Below, piece by piece: positions 1-8,206 of a stretch of 64,000 bases of DNA; position 1 is the first letter of the stretch; each line of letters starts with the position of its first letter. This DNA comes from Deltaproteobacteria bacterium (GTDB lineage: Bacteria > Desulfobacterota > Binatia > Binatales > Binataceae), in contig JAKBMB010000032.1 in the NCBI GenBank assembly GCA_021831785.1, positions 124,001-188,000 of the forward strand, given 5' to 3'. The translations under genes and the position numbers were made by a program. The notes below the pieces were generated by a model that saw nothing but the letters and a program-made list of their open reading frames with translations, searched no databases and was not told the DNA's origin.

Positions 1-308
1 CAGAACCGCATCGTGGTGTTGAAGGCAAGCTCGAGTATCCGCCGCCAAGCTTCAGACCCGCTAGGCCGCCCCTCAGCCTGTTCCTTAAGGTCGAAGCCGG
101 ACGAAAAACCCCTGCCCGCCCCGCTGAGCACGATCGCTCGGACGCCGCCATCTCGCTCCGCCTCGTCCAAGGCCCCATTCAGGTCGAGAAGCGTGCTGCG
201 CGACAAGGCGTTCAAGCGCTCCGGCCGGTTCAGCTCGACGTGCATAACATGGTCGCAGCGCTCAATCCGTATCGTCTCGAACGCGGACAGATTCTCGTCG
301 GCAGTCAT
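1..308 (-). CDS. enoyl-CoA hydratase/isomerase family protein, 5' part
   Basis: The minus strand is open from an ATG at 308 to the window edge, giving about 102 residues of a crotonase-fold N-terminus. The family signature is visible: the ELNRPERLNALS segment, then IVLSGAGRGFSSGFDL, which forms the first half of the oxyanion hole and CoA pocket. A GAGGG ribosome site lies about 10 bases before the ATG. Members hydrate or isomerise acyl-CoA thioesters in fatty-acid, aromatic or amino-acid breakdown; the specificity residues of the second half lie outside the window, so the substrate cannot be assigned. The gene follows the RND pump operon on the same strand after 137 bases and is probably transcribed separately. 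Confidence 0.85.
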   Translation of the reverse strand, partial: MTADENLSAFETIRIERCDHVMHVELNRPERLNALSRSTLLDLNGALDEAERDGGVRAIVLSGAGRGFSSGFDLKEQAEGRPSGSEAWRRILELAFNTTMRF

Positions 309-445
309 CAGCGTTGCCCTCTTCCGATAGCGATTTTCTCCTGGCGCCCCGTTGTTGCGGCCTTAAGCGCGCCGGAGCCGCGAGCCATCTCGCCAACGAG
401 GCTGCTCGCGAATAATAAAAAATGGATCTTCCCCGCTAACGACAA

Positions 446-3400
446 CTACTGTTGAAGCGGTGCCCCGCGGTAAACCATGTAATAAATAAGCGGTATCACA
501 ATCAGCGTGAAGGCGGTCGAGGCGAAAATGCCGAAGATGAAGCACCAAGCGAGCCCCGAGAAGATTGGGTCGAGCGTGATAACCACCGAACCCAACACCG
601 CCGCGCTTGCGGTGAGCACGATGGGCCTTAGCCGAACCGCGCCGGCCTCCAACACCGCGTCCTCGAGCGTCCGTCCCTGGTCAAGCCCCCGATGGATGAA
701 GTCGATGAGTATGATGGAGTTGCGCACCACGATGCCGGCCAGCGCGATCATCCCAATCATGGCCGTTGCCGTAAAGAACGTCGGATCGGCGTAACCCGCT
801 ACCGGGCGGTTGGTGAGCAGGTTGAGGACAAAGAAACCGGGCATGATTCCGACCAGCGTGAGCGGGATGGCAGTCATGATGATGAGCGGCATGACCATCG
901 AGCCGGTCTGCGCCACCAAAAGCACGTAGATGAAAAAGAGCGCCGCGCCGAAGGCTATCCCCAGATCGCGAAAGACCTGCACCGTGATGTGCCACTCGCC
1001 TTCACCGGTCCACACGATCGTATATCCAGGCGGCAGGGTTTCGGCGGTCTGCTGTTGGAGCCACAAAACTTCATTGACGGGACTAATTCCAGCCGTGCCG
1101 GCCATGACCAGCGCGACCCGCCGCAGGTCCTTATGGTAGACGGGCTGTTCGTCCGCGGTCTGCGCGATCTCGCCAAGCTCGCCCAGCGGCACCAATTGGG
1201 CCCCGGCGCCGCGCACTTTCACCGCGGTCAGGTTTTCGACCGCGGAGCGTTCGGCGCGCGGCAGGCGAAGCTCGATCAAAAGCGGGGCGCGCTCGGAGGG
1301 AATATGAACGGCGCCCGCCGTCTGCCCGCCCAAAGCGATCGCCAAGGTGCCGGCAGCCTCGGCGGTGGTCACTCCGTTCAGCGCAGCTTTCTGCCGGTCG
1401 ATGATATACCGCAGCCGCGGCGCGGCGGCGATGGAATAATCGTCGGCGGATACCAGCCCCGCAGTGTGCGCGAAGAGTTTGCGCAGCGTCTTGCCGTAGG
1501 CAACCAACTGCTCGTACTCGGCGCCGGGCGGCCCATAGATTTCCGCCACCACCGAGGCGAGCACCGGCGGCCCCGGCGGCGTCTCGACTAGCTTCGCCAG
1601 CCGCACCCGATCGCGCCGCGCGATCGCCTCGACTTCGGGATAGAGCCGCAGCGCGAGGTCATGCGAAGGCCGCGCGCGATGCGCTTTGGGCGCCAGGTTG
1701 ATGCGAATGTCGGCCTGCCAGGGTTCATGGCGCATGTAGTAATGGCGGACCATGCCGTTGAAGTCGAAAGGAGAATTGGTGCCGACGTAGGCTTCGAAGT
1801 CGGTCACTTCCGAAACTCGCGCCAGCAGCTTTTCGAAGTCGAGCGCTACAGCGTTGGTGGCCTCAAGCGGCGTATCCTCCGGCATGTCGATGACAAGGTT
1901 CAGCTCGTTCTTGTTGTCGAACGGCAGCATCTTGACCGGAACGAGCCCGAGCACCACCAGCGTCACGGAAGCGGCCAACATACCGCCGATCGCCAGCAAA
2001 AAAAGACGCGCGCGGCGCCGGCTTTCGAGCAGCGGGCGCAAAAGCCGCGTATACCAGCGCCGCACCGCGGCGCCTTCCTCCGGCGCAGTGGAGGCAGGCT
2101 CGTCGTACTCGCGCTTGAGCAGATGGTAAGTCGCCCAAGGGGTGATGGTGAACGCCACCAACAGCGACATCAACATCGCCAGCGGCACATTGAACGGCAT
2201 CGGCCGCATGTAGGGCCCCATCATACCGGTGACGAAGAGCATCGGGATAAACGAGACAATCACGGTAAAGGTCGCGAGGATGGTGGGCGGCCGGACCTCA
2301 TCCACCGCGATCAGCGTGGCGTCGCGCGGCGGCTGCGCGCGAAGCTTGAAGTGGCGATGAATGTTCTCCACGTCCACGATCGGGTCATCCACCAACAGAC
2401 CCAACGAAAGAATCAGTGCAAACAGGGTGACGCGGTTGATGCTGTAGCCGGCCATCAGGTTGCCGAGCAGCGCGATCGAAAGGGTCACCGGCACCGCGAT
2501 CGCGACGATGAAAGCCTCCCTGACACCGAGCGAGAACGCCAGCAGCACGACGATGATTGCGATCGCGATCAGCAGCTCCCGCACCAGCTCGTTTACTTTC
2601 TCGTTGGCGGTCTCGCCGTAATTGCGCGTAACCAACACGCCTACGTCCGACGGAATCGCGACGCGCCTTAGGCTCTCGACCTTGCGCAGCAGCCCTTCCG
2701 CCACTGCCACGGCGTTGGTTCCGTGCCGCTTGGCGAAGGCGATCGTCACCGCGGGATAAATCCTTCCGCGCGCGCCGACCGTAGTCAGCTTAAGTTGACC
2801 CGGCTCGTCGAGCAGCAAGCGGCGGGCCGGGCCGAAGCCGATGCTCGCGTAGGTCTCGGCTTCCGCGGGGCCGTCGATCACTTGGGCCACCTCGTGCAAG
2901 TAAAGCGGTCGGCCGCGGCGCGCCGCGACTACCAACTCGCGCACATCGGCGGCGGCGCTTAAGAAAGGCCCGCTCTCCATGACGAACTCGCGGTTCGCGC
3001 GGGCAAACCTGCCGACGCGCAGGTTTACGTCCGCGCCCCGCAGCGCTTGTTCCACATCGAGTACCGTCAGATCGTGCCCGGCGAGCCTTTGCGGGTCGAG
3101 CAACACGCGCACCTGCCGAGGCCGTCCGCCGACGACGAACGAACGCCCGGTGTCGGCGACCTCCTGCATGCGGTGCAGGATCTCGTCGGCTATGCGGCGC
3201 AAGGCGGCGTCGCTTTCAGCGGCGCCGTAGAGGGTGACGGCGAGAATCGGAACGTCATCGATCCCGACCGGTTTCACAATCCAGCCGGTCACGCCCGGCG
3301 GAACCGCATCGCGGTTGGACTCAAGCTTGTTATAAATCTCGACCAAGGCCTTGGTGCGGTCGTAACCCACCTGAAAACGCACCGTGACCATCGCCATGCC

Positions 3401-3694
3401 CGGCTGCGACACCGAGTAAATGTGGCGCACCCCATCCATCTCCCATAAACGCTTTTCGAGATTGCTGGTGACCAGATTTTCAACTTCTCCGGCGGTTGCG
3501 CCGGGCATCTGAACGATGATGTCCGCCATGGGGACGGAAATCTGCGGGTCCTCCTCGCGCGGCGTCACCGCAAGCGCGACCAAGCCGGCGGCCAGCGATG
3601 CCAGCAGCAAAAGCAGCGACAGATTGGACCCTAGAAAAAGGTCAACGATCCGGGCGGTAAAGCCGAGCTGATGGGCTGCGTTATTGCTCTTCAC
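446..3694 (-). CDS. RND efflux permease (inner-membrane pump)
   Basis: At 1082 residues it is full length for an RND permease (AcrB/MexF/CusA superfamily), the proton-driven trimer that exports substrates through a membrane-fusion protein and TolC. TM1 is about residues 24-44, large periplasmic domains follow each of TM1 and TM7, and the TM4 proton-relay pair is present (LVDDPIVDVEN, D436-D437). In TM10, where AcrB has the relay lysine in AKNAILI, this protein has VVRNSIILIDF, so R991 stands at the lysine position. The ATG overlaps the stop of the upstream membrane-fusion gene by four bases (ATGA), so the two are translationally coupled. It is the last gene of the DUF2892-OsmC-TolC-MFP-RND run. 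The substrate cannot be read from sequence; the sequence is closer to HAE-type than to metal exporters. Confidence 0.95.
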   Translation of the reverse strand: MKSNNAAHQLGFTARIVDLFLGSNLSLLLLLASLAAGLVALAVTPREEDPQISVPMADIIVQMPGATAGEVENLVTSNLEKRLWEMDGVRHIYSVSQPGMAMVTVRFQVGYDRTKALVEIYNKLESNRDAVPPGVTGWIVKPVGIDDVPILAVTLYGAAESDAALRRIADEILHRMQEVADTGRSFVVGGRPRQVRVLLDPQRLAGHDLTVLDVEQALRGADVNLRVGRFARANREFVMESGPFLSAAADVRELVVAARRGRPLYLHEVAQVIDGPAEAETYASIGFGPARRLLLDEPGQLKLTTVGARGRIYPAVTIAFAKRHGTNAVAVAEGLLRKVESLRRVAIPSDVGVLVTRNYGETANEKVNELVRELLIAIAIIVVLLAFSLGVREAFIVAIAVPVTLSIALLGNLMAGYSINRVTLFALILSLGLLVDDPIVDVENIHRHFKLRAQPPRDATLIAVDEVRPPTILATFTVIVSFIPMLFVTGMMGPYMRPMPFNVPLAMLMSLLVAFTITPWATYHLLKREYDEPASTAPEEGAAVRRWYTRLLRPLLESRRRARLFLLAIGGMLAASVTLVVLGLVPVKMLPFDNKNELNLVIDMPEDTPLEATNAVALDFEKLLARVSEVTDFEAYVGTNSPFDFNGMVRHYYMRHEPWQADIRINLAPKAHRARPSHDLALRLYPEVEAIARRDRVRLAKLVETPPGPPVLASVVAEIYGPPGAEYEQLVAYGKTLRKLFAHTAGLVSADDYSIAAAPRLRYIIDRQKAALNGVTTAEAAGTLAIALGGQTAGAVHIPSERAPLLIELRLPRAERSAVENLTAVKVRGAGAQLVPLGELGEIAQTADEQPVYHKDLRRVALVMAGTAGISPVNEVLWLQQQTAETLPPGYTIVWTGEGEWHITVQVFRDLGIAFGAALFFIYVLLVAQTGSMVMPLIIMTAIPLTLVGIMPGFFVLNLLTNRPVAGYADPTFFTATAMIGMIALAGIVVRNSIILIDFIHRGLDQGRTLEDAVLEAGAVRLRPIVLTASAAVLGSVVITLDPIFSGLAWCFIFGIFASTAFTLIVIPLIYYMVYRGAPLQQ

Positions 3695-4776
3695 TGGCGG
3701 GACGACGGTAATGTTCCAAGGAGAACGCGCTCACCCTGGTTGAGCCCGGCCAGTATCTCGACACGATCGCCGAACATGCGTCCGAGCGCCACCTGACGCA
3801 GTTCAACTCCGCCTTGAGAGACGACGCGGACCGTGGCAAGCTGGCCGACTTCCTCAACGGCTCCCCGAGGGATAGTCAGAATGCCTTGCTGTCCGATGGC
3901 GAAAGTCGCCCGCGCAAACATCCCCGGCCGCAACCCCCGGTCGGGCGGCAGGTCGGCGCGGACAATAAAGCTGCGGGTTGACGGATCGGCGGCCGGTACA
4001 ATCTCGCTTACAATCCCGGACAGTTCGGTTCCAACGGCATCGACGCGAACCTTAAGCGGCAGGCCAACTCTCACATATCCGCCTAGTCCCTCCGGCGTCT
4101 CCAGCGAAACCCGCAGCGCCCTTTCATTGTAAAGCCTCACCAGCGGCCTGCCCGGCATCGCCAGGTCCCCCGGCTCGGCCAGTCGCTCCTGAACTATGGC
4201 CGCGATCGGCGAGCGCACCTCGGTATATTTGAGCGCCGCGCGCGCGCCGGCGACGCCGGCCTCGGTCTGGCTCACCCCGGCGGCGGCGGCGCGGTACGCG
4301 GCTTCGACTTGATCAAATTCATGGGGTGTCACCGAACCCAGCGCAAGCAGCGCGCGAAAGCGCTTTTCGTCGGCCGCAGCGCGCGCATACTCGGCTCGCG
4401 CCGCGGTGAGCCGGCCTTGAGCCTCGTTCACACGGGCCTCCAGGTCGGCCGCGTCAAGTCTCGCCAGGACCTGACCCTGCCGCACGGCATCGCCCGCACG
4501 AACGGCGATCTCTTTGATCGTCGCCGCGACCCGGCTCGCGACCTCCATCGGGAACCGAGACTCGATCTGCCCGACGACTTCCCTCCGTATCGGCACCGAT
4601 TCGAGCCGCACTACGGAAACGGGCGCATTGACGACGGCCTGAGCGCCGGTGGCTATCAGACCGGGCCCGATTCGCTGACCGGACAACAGATAGCCGACGA
4701 GCAGAACAACGCCCGCGCCGGCGAACAAAAACGTCGCCGCACGCACGATACGCGAACGTCGAGCTGCGACGTTCAT
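3691..4776 (-). CDS. RND efflux periplasmic adaptor (membrane-fusion protein)
   Basis: A 361-residue HlyD/AcrA-type adaptor bridging the RND permease and TolC. An N-terminal membrane anchor or signal segment (about 14-33) is followed by a lipoyl-like half motif (VAATIKEIAVRAGDAVRQGQ), a helical hairpin rich in Ala, Arg and Glu (about 115-170), the second lipoyl half (YTEVRSPIAAIVQERL) and beta-barrel/membrane-proximal domains with LPPDRGLRPGMFA. No lipobox cysteine is seen, so the protein is probably anchored by the N-terminal helix. The gene starts 4 bases after the TolC stop and overlaps the permease start by 4 bases, so the three form one operon. Confidence 0.94.
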   Translation of the reverse strand: MNVAARRSRIVRAATFLFAGAGVVLLVGYLLSGQRIGPGLIATGAQAVVNAPVSVVRLESVPIRREVVGQIESRFPMEVASRVAATIKEIAVRAGDAVRQGQVLARLDAADLEARVNEAQGRLTAARAEYARAAADEKRFRALLALGSVTPHEFDQVEAAYRAAAAGVSQTEAGVAGARAALKYTEVRSPIAAIVQERLAEPGDLAMPGRPLVRLYNERALRVSLETPEGLGGYVRVGLPLKVRVDAVGTELSGIVSEIVPAADPSTRSFIVRADLPPDRGLRPGMFARATFAIGQQGILTIPRGAVEEVGQLATVRVVSQGGVELRQVALGRMFGDRVEILAGLNQGERVLLGTLPSSRQ

Positions 4777-4779
4777 CGG

Positions 4780-6189
4780 TTATTCAACTCCCGACGGCGC
4801 TTGTCCTACCGCAAGATCGAGCCCGGCGAAGTCCACGGCCACCTCGACCTTCGCCCGCACCGAGCGCGATTCCGCCGACCGGCGCGAAGCTTGAGCGTCA
4901 AGCACGTCGACGTTGGTGGCAAGACCCGCGCCGTAGCGATTTTCCAGAATTCTCAACGCATCGGCCGCATAGGCCCTGTCGCGTTGCGCAACGCCGAGGT
5001 TTTCGCGCGCTGCCTCTAAAGTGCGGTACGCCCGCTCGACTTCAACGCCGATGTCTTGCAAAAGCTGCGCGCGAAGAATTATGGCCCGCTCCCGATCGGA
5101 TTGCGCGATGTCCACCTTGGCCCGAGTCGCAAAGCCGTTGAACAAATTGAACCGAGCAAAGAGGAACACCGAATAATTGTTGCCGGCGCGGATCAGTTCT
5201 TCGGAGTCATTTTCATAGGTGGTCGCCAACGACACCGTGGGCAGATAGCCGGCGTGGGCAATCGTAACCGCCTGCTCCGCCGCCTTCACTCGATCATAAG
5301 CGATTTTCACCTCTGGCCGATGTCTTAGCGCGGTCTCCCGCAGCTCGGCCAGACCGCGAGACTTCAACGCGGCCGGCACTTGCGCGCCAAGAGGCGCAAG
5401 TCTTTCATCCACCCCGAGCGTGTCGGAGAGCTGCGCTCGGGCGATCTCGATCAAGCTCTGCGCGCTTGTAAGCTGCTGGCGGAGGCTTCCTACCACCACC
5501 TGGCTGCGCAGCAGGTCGGCGCTGACCACCATGCCCTGTTTCAGCATGTTGCGCGCGCGGTCGCGATGCGCCCGTGCGGCGGCAAGCGCGCGCGCGATCA
5601 CCGCTTCTTCCTGTTCGGCCAGCAGCGCGCGATAGTACGCTTGGATGACCGCGAACTGGATTTCCTGGCGAACGCGCGTCGTCTGCCAGGTTTCGGCGTC
5701 AGCCTGATACCCGGCCGCCTTATAGGCCGCCCACACGCTGCCGCCCGCAAACAGCGTCTGCGACATCATGATCTGACTTTGAAAGTTAGACAGCGCCGCC
5801 GGAAAGTTGAGTCGACTCAGCGCAAAATCAGCGGACGTGAACTCCTGCTGCGCCAAGAGATTCGAGAACACCAACGGCGGGTTATCGGTGTAGGAGTAGT
5901 TCTCAAGCGCGTCGAGCCTGGGGAGCAAGGCCGCCCGCGCCTCGGTCACCTGATCGGCCGCGCTGCGCCGTTTAAGACTCGCCGCCATAAGGATTCTGCT
6001 ATGCTGGCTCGCGATCTGCAGCGCCTCCGCAAGCAAAATACGCCGCGGCGCCGGCGCGGCCGTGATACCTTGAACCTGAGCAAGACCGTCAACGCCGGCG
6101 ACAAACGCAATGCCGAGAACCAACATCATCGCTGGGGACCACGGCCTGCGGCGCCGGTGTCGGACGAGATGGCATTCGAGCGCATGCAT
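4780..6189 (-). CDS. TolC-family outer-membrane efflux channel
   Basis: A 469-residue TolC/OprM-like protein with two tandem OEP repeats: long amphipathic helices, with the tell-tale ALLPRLDALENY and GYLPTVSLATTYEN segments at equivalent places in each repeat. It would form the outer-membrane/periplasmic tunnel for the adjacent adaptor and permease. The ORF opens at an ATG giving a very basic first 20 residues; a second start (MM at 21-22) leaves a cleaner signal peptide (MLVLGIAFVAGVDGLA) and may be the true one. It is separated by 30 bases from the OsmC gene upstream and 3 bases from the adaptor downstream. Confidence 0.92.
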   Translation of the reverse strand: MHALECHLVRHRRRRPWSPAMMLVLGIAFVAGVDGLAQVQGITAAPAPRRILLAEALQIASQHSRILMAASLKRRSAADQVTEARAALLPRLDALENYSYTDNPPLVFSNLLAQQEFTSADFALSRLNFPAALSNFQSQIMMSQTLFAGGSVWAAYKAAGYQADAETWQTTRVRQEIQFAVIQAYYRALLAEQEEAVIARALAAARAHRDRARNMLKQGMVVSADLLRSQVVVGSLRQQLTSAQSLIEIARAQLSDTLGVDERLAPLGAQVPAALKSRGLAELRETALRHRPEVKIAYDRVKAAEQAVTIAHAGYLPTVSLATTYENDSEELIRAGNNYSVFLFARFNLFNGFATRAKVDIAQSDRERAIILRAQLLQDIGVEVERAYRTLEAARENLGVAQRDRAYAADALRILENRYGAGLATNVDVLDAQASRRSAESRSVRAKVEVAVDFAGLDLAVGQAPSGVE

Positions 6190-6219
6190 GCTACGCTCCC
6201 CGGTCTTTGCTTGAGCGCC

Positions 6220-6654
6220 CTAGACCATCGTCACTTGCGCGTCCAGGCGACGCACAACGGATAGCGAATTGCTGACCAGGCAGGTCTTCTCCGCCTTGTC
6301 CAGGGCGCCACGGGCCTTCTCCTCGCTCGTCCCCTGCGGCACCGTCAGACGAGCGCGCAGCACGAATTCCGTGAACCGCAGCGCGCCGTCTCGGCGTTCG
6401 AGCCTGCCCTCGACCTCACATCCGAGGCTGCTCCAGCTTATAGCCGAAGCGCGCGCGATCGCGCGGAAGGTCAGGATAAAGCAGCCGGCCACCGCGGCCG
6501 TGAGCAAGGTCTCGGGCGACCATAAGTTGCCCGGTCCGCCGAATTCCGCCGGCGGAGCACTCTCCAGCGCCGCGACGCCCGCCGGCTCCAGCGAGAGATT
6601 TCCCTCGCTGTCAGCGCTGGCTTCGACCTTATAGATGTGAGGCAGAGGTTGCAC
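6220..6654 (-). CDS. OsmC-family thiol peroxidase-like protein
   Basis: 144 residues, typical for OsmC/Ohr/YhfA proteins. Both family cysteines are visible: C58 in TAAVAGCFILTF and C125 in AEKTCLVSNSL. OsmC-fold proteins reduce organic hydroperoxides, and some members act on persulfides. Subclass cannot be fixed by eye; the CFILTF helix resembles the YhfA-like branch more than Ohr. It lies 12 bases after a DUF2892 gene and 30 bases before tolC, and this placement is the main argument that the pump operon belongs to a reactive-sulfur or electrophile response. Confidence 0.9.
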   Translation of the reverse strand: MQPLPHIYKVEASADSEGNLSLEPAGVAALESAPPAEFGGPGNLWSPETLLTAAVAGCFILTFRAIARASAISWSSLGCEVEGRLERRDGALRFTEFVLRARLTVPQGTSEEKARGALDKAEKTCLVSNSLSVVRRLDAQVTMV

Positions 6655-6666
6655 AGCCTAAACCTC

Positions 6667-6903
6667 CTAACGGCTAACTGCCGGCGCGTGATCGCCTGAT
6701 TCCCGGGTCTCGCATCCGCTGCCCACGCCGAATCGGCGCATTATGATCTCGGCCGGACAAAACCCCGTGAGCGCAGATTGAGCCAGGTTTAGCCCCACGA
6801 ACAGCGGCAACAGCAACCAGTAGGGGCTCACGAAGTAGGTGAGCGCCACGCCGAGGGTTACCAGCGTGCCGGCCAGCAATCGAATAGCGTTTTCGAGCGA
6901 CAT
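6667..6903 (-). CDS. DUF2892 small inner-membrane protein
   Basis: 78 residues with two transmembrane segments (about 8-24 and 28-44) joined at a Pro-Tyr-Trp turn, then GLNLAQSALTGFCPAEIIMRRFGV. This GFCP motif defines the YgaP-type C-terminal membrane domain (DUF2892/YgaP_TM), which in E. coli is fused to a rhodanese. Here the rhodanese is instead fused to the divergent ArsR regulator 64 bases away. The conserved Cys (in GFCPAE) could take part in sulfur transfer, which is inference. First gene of the five-gene efflux run. Confidence 0.85.
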   Translation of the reverse strand: MSLENAIRLLAGTLVTLGVALTYFVSPYWLLLPLFVGLNLAQSALTGFCPAEIIMRRFGVGSGCETRESGDHAPAVSR

Positions 6904-6919
6904 CGCATCCCTCCATTGC

Positions 6920-6948
6920 TTGCGTTATCCATGAATCTATGGAATACT
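6920..6948 (+). promoter_or_regulatory. putative promoter with operator-like inverted repeat in its spacer
   Basis: In the 64-base divergent gap, TTGCGT (6920-6925) and AATACT (6943-6948) are spaced by 17 bases, a weak -35/-10 pair reading toward the ArsR-rhodanese gene. The spacer holds an imperfect inverted repeat, TATCCAT/ATGGAATA (6926-6946). ArsR-family repressors usually bind such 12-2-12-like sites over the promoter, so autorepression and joint control of the divergent DUF2892-OsmC-pump operon are plausible. The promoter boxes are weak matches and the operator role is inferred. Confidence 0.4.
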
Positions 6949-6967
6949 TTAAACAGGTCAAACCAGT

Positions 6968-7702
6968 ATGTCAATAGCCGAGAAAAACCCGAGCTTGATG
7001 CTCTTCGCGCAGTTTGCGTCGGTTGCCCAGGCGCTGGGACATACCCACCGCCTGCTTCTCCTTCAGCTTCTGGCCCAAGGCGAACGGCCGGTGGTCGCGC
7101 TAGCCAGCGCAAGCGGTGTTGGCCTTACCAACGTGTCTCAACACTTGCAGCGCTTGAGCCGCGCGGGCCTCGTGCTTTCGCGGCGTCAGGGAAGGCAGGT
7201 GTTTTATCGGCTTAGCGACGATATCGTGCTGACGCTTGTCGAGACCTTGCGCAAAGTCGCCGAGCGCCGTCTGGCGGAACTTCGCGCGGTCTTTCAGGAC
7301 TATTTTTTAAACCTCGACAATCTGACCCCCGTTTCGAGGCGCGAGTTGCTAAGGCGTCTGCGAACAAGGGAGGTGGCGGTAGTCGACGTGCGGCCGCCGG
7401 AGGAATTTTCAGCCGGCCATTTACCCGGCGCTATCAATCTGCCCCTGGAGGAACTGCAACGGAGCATGAGCGACGTGCCTCGCGACCGCGAAATTGTCGC
7501 CTACTGTCGGGGACCTTATTGCGTAATGTCCTACGAGGCGGTCCATCTTTTGCGGCAGCGCGGTTTCAAGGCCCTGCGTCTGGAGGACGGCTATCCTGAG
7601 TGGAAGGCCGCGGGATTGCCGATCGAGGGCGGTCAAGGGAACAAGCGCGGCAAACTTTTATCGTTGCGCAACGGTTATCGAAAGAAACGGATCGCCGGAT
7701 AG
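6968..7702 (+). CDS. ArsR-family regulator fused to a rhodanese domain
   Basis: 244 residues in two parts. Residues 10-95 are an ArsR/SmtB winged helix (recognition helix near VGLTNVSQHLQRLSRAGLV); it contains no cysteine, so it lacks both the metal thiolates of ArsR/SmtB and the dithiol of BigR/SqrR persulfide sensors. Residues 125-225 are a rhodanese domain with DVRPPEEFSAGHLPGA and an active loop CRGPYCVMS (C180, second Cys C185). The natural reading is that persulfidation of C180 reports sulfane sulfur to the DNA-binding half, which is inference. It is divergent from the DUF2892-OsmC-TolC-MFP-RND genes. No good Shine-Dalgarno site is seen, but the ATG fits the domain start. Confidence 0.9.
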   Translation: MSIAEKNPSLMLFAQFASVAQALGHTHRLLLLQLLAQGERPVVALASASGVGLTNVSQHLQRLSRAGLVLSRRQGRQVFYRLSDDIVLTLVETLRKVAERRLAELRAVFQDYFLNLDNLTPVSRRELLRRLRTREVAVVDVRPPEEFSAGHLPGAINLPLEELQRSMSDVPRDREIVAYCRGPYCVMSYEAVHLLRQRGFKALRLEDGYPEWKAAGLPIEGGQGNKRGKLLSLRNGYRKKRIAG

Positions 7703-7822
7703 CCGGCGGTTCGCGGCTGCGAGTTATAAGCATCGAGCCAAGGCTTTGACCCGATTTTCGTGTCAAACGAAGACCGTCAACTAAGGCGTCCTACCCGACG
7801 CCCAATTTGGGGTGGCGAATCA

Positions 7823-8074
7823 ATGAACGATTCAAAGCGCGCGCAAAGGGCCGAGGCCGACGCACATGTCGGCGGGACTGTGCGAGCGATGCTGCTTTTT
7901 CTCGTCGTGGGGATTCCGATAGTGCTGTTCGACTGGCGGGTTCTGGACGAGGTGCTGGTCGGCAAGCTTCACTCGCAGGCAATCGCGATCGCGCTGGTGC
8001 TTGCGATCGTGTTCGTGGTCTGCGCGTGGGTCCTGGGCCGGCATATACGCGCTCTTCTTCCACCCGAAGCGTAA
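7823..8074 (+). CDS. small two-helix membrane protein
   Basis: 83 residues from the ATG that follows a GGGGTGG ribosome site. A charged N-terminus (about 1-18) precedes two hydrophobic helices (about 22-38 and 53-73) joined by a short acidic loop, and the protein ends soon after the second helix. No family is recognised. It follows the ArsR-rhodanese gene on the same strand after 120 bases and may be co-transcribed. A longer reading from 7760 would add a basic leader with no support. Confidence 0.6.
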   Translation: MNDSKRAQRAEADAHVGGTVRAMLLFLVVGIPIVLFDWRVLDEVLVGKLHSQAIAIALVLAIVFVVCAWVLGRHIRALLPPEA

Positions 8075-8206
8075 CCGCCGCGCCGCGTCACGGCGAGATG
8101 GTTTTCCTATTCGAGCTTGCTGCGCTAGCGCCGAGTCCGCAGCAATGGTGAAATCAACTCGTATTCGTTCGATGGACTAGAATTACGGTCTTCGCAGGAA
8201 AAGGAT

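Noticed and set aside
692-2671. Long plus-strand frames opposite the RND permease
   Set aside because: Composition (His/Arg/Gln-rich, no domains) is that of an antisense shadow of the RND gene.
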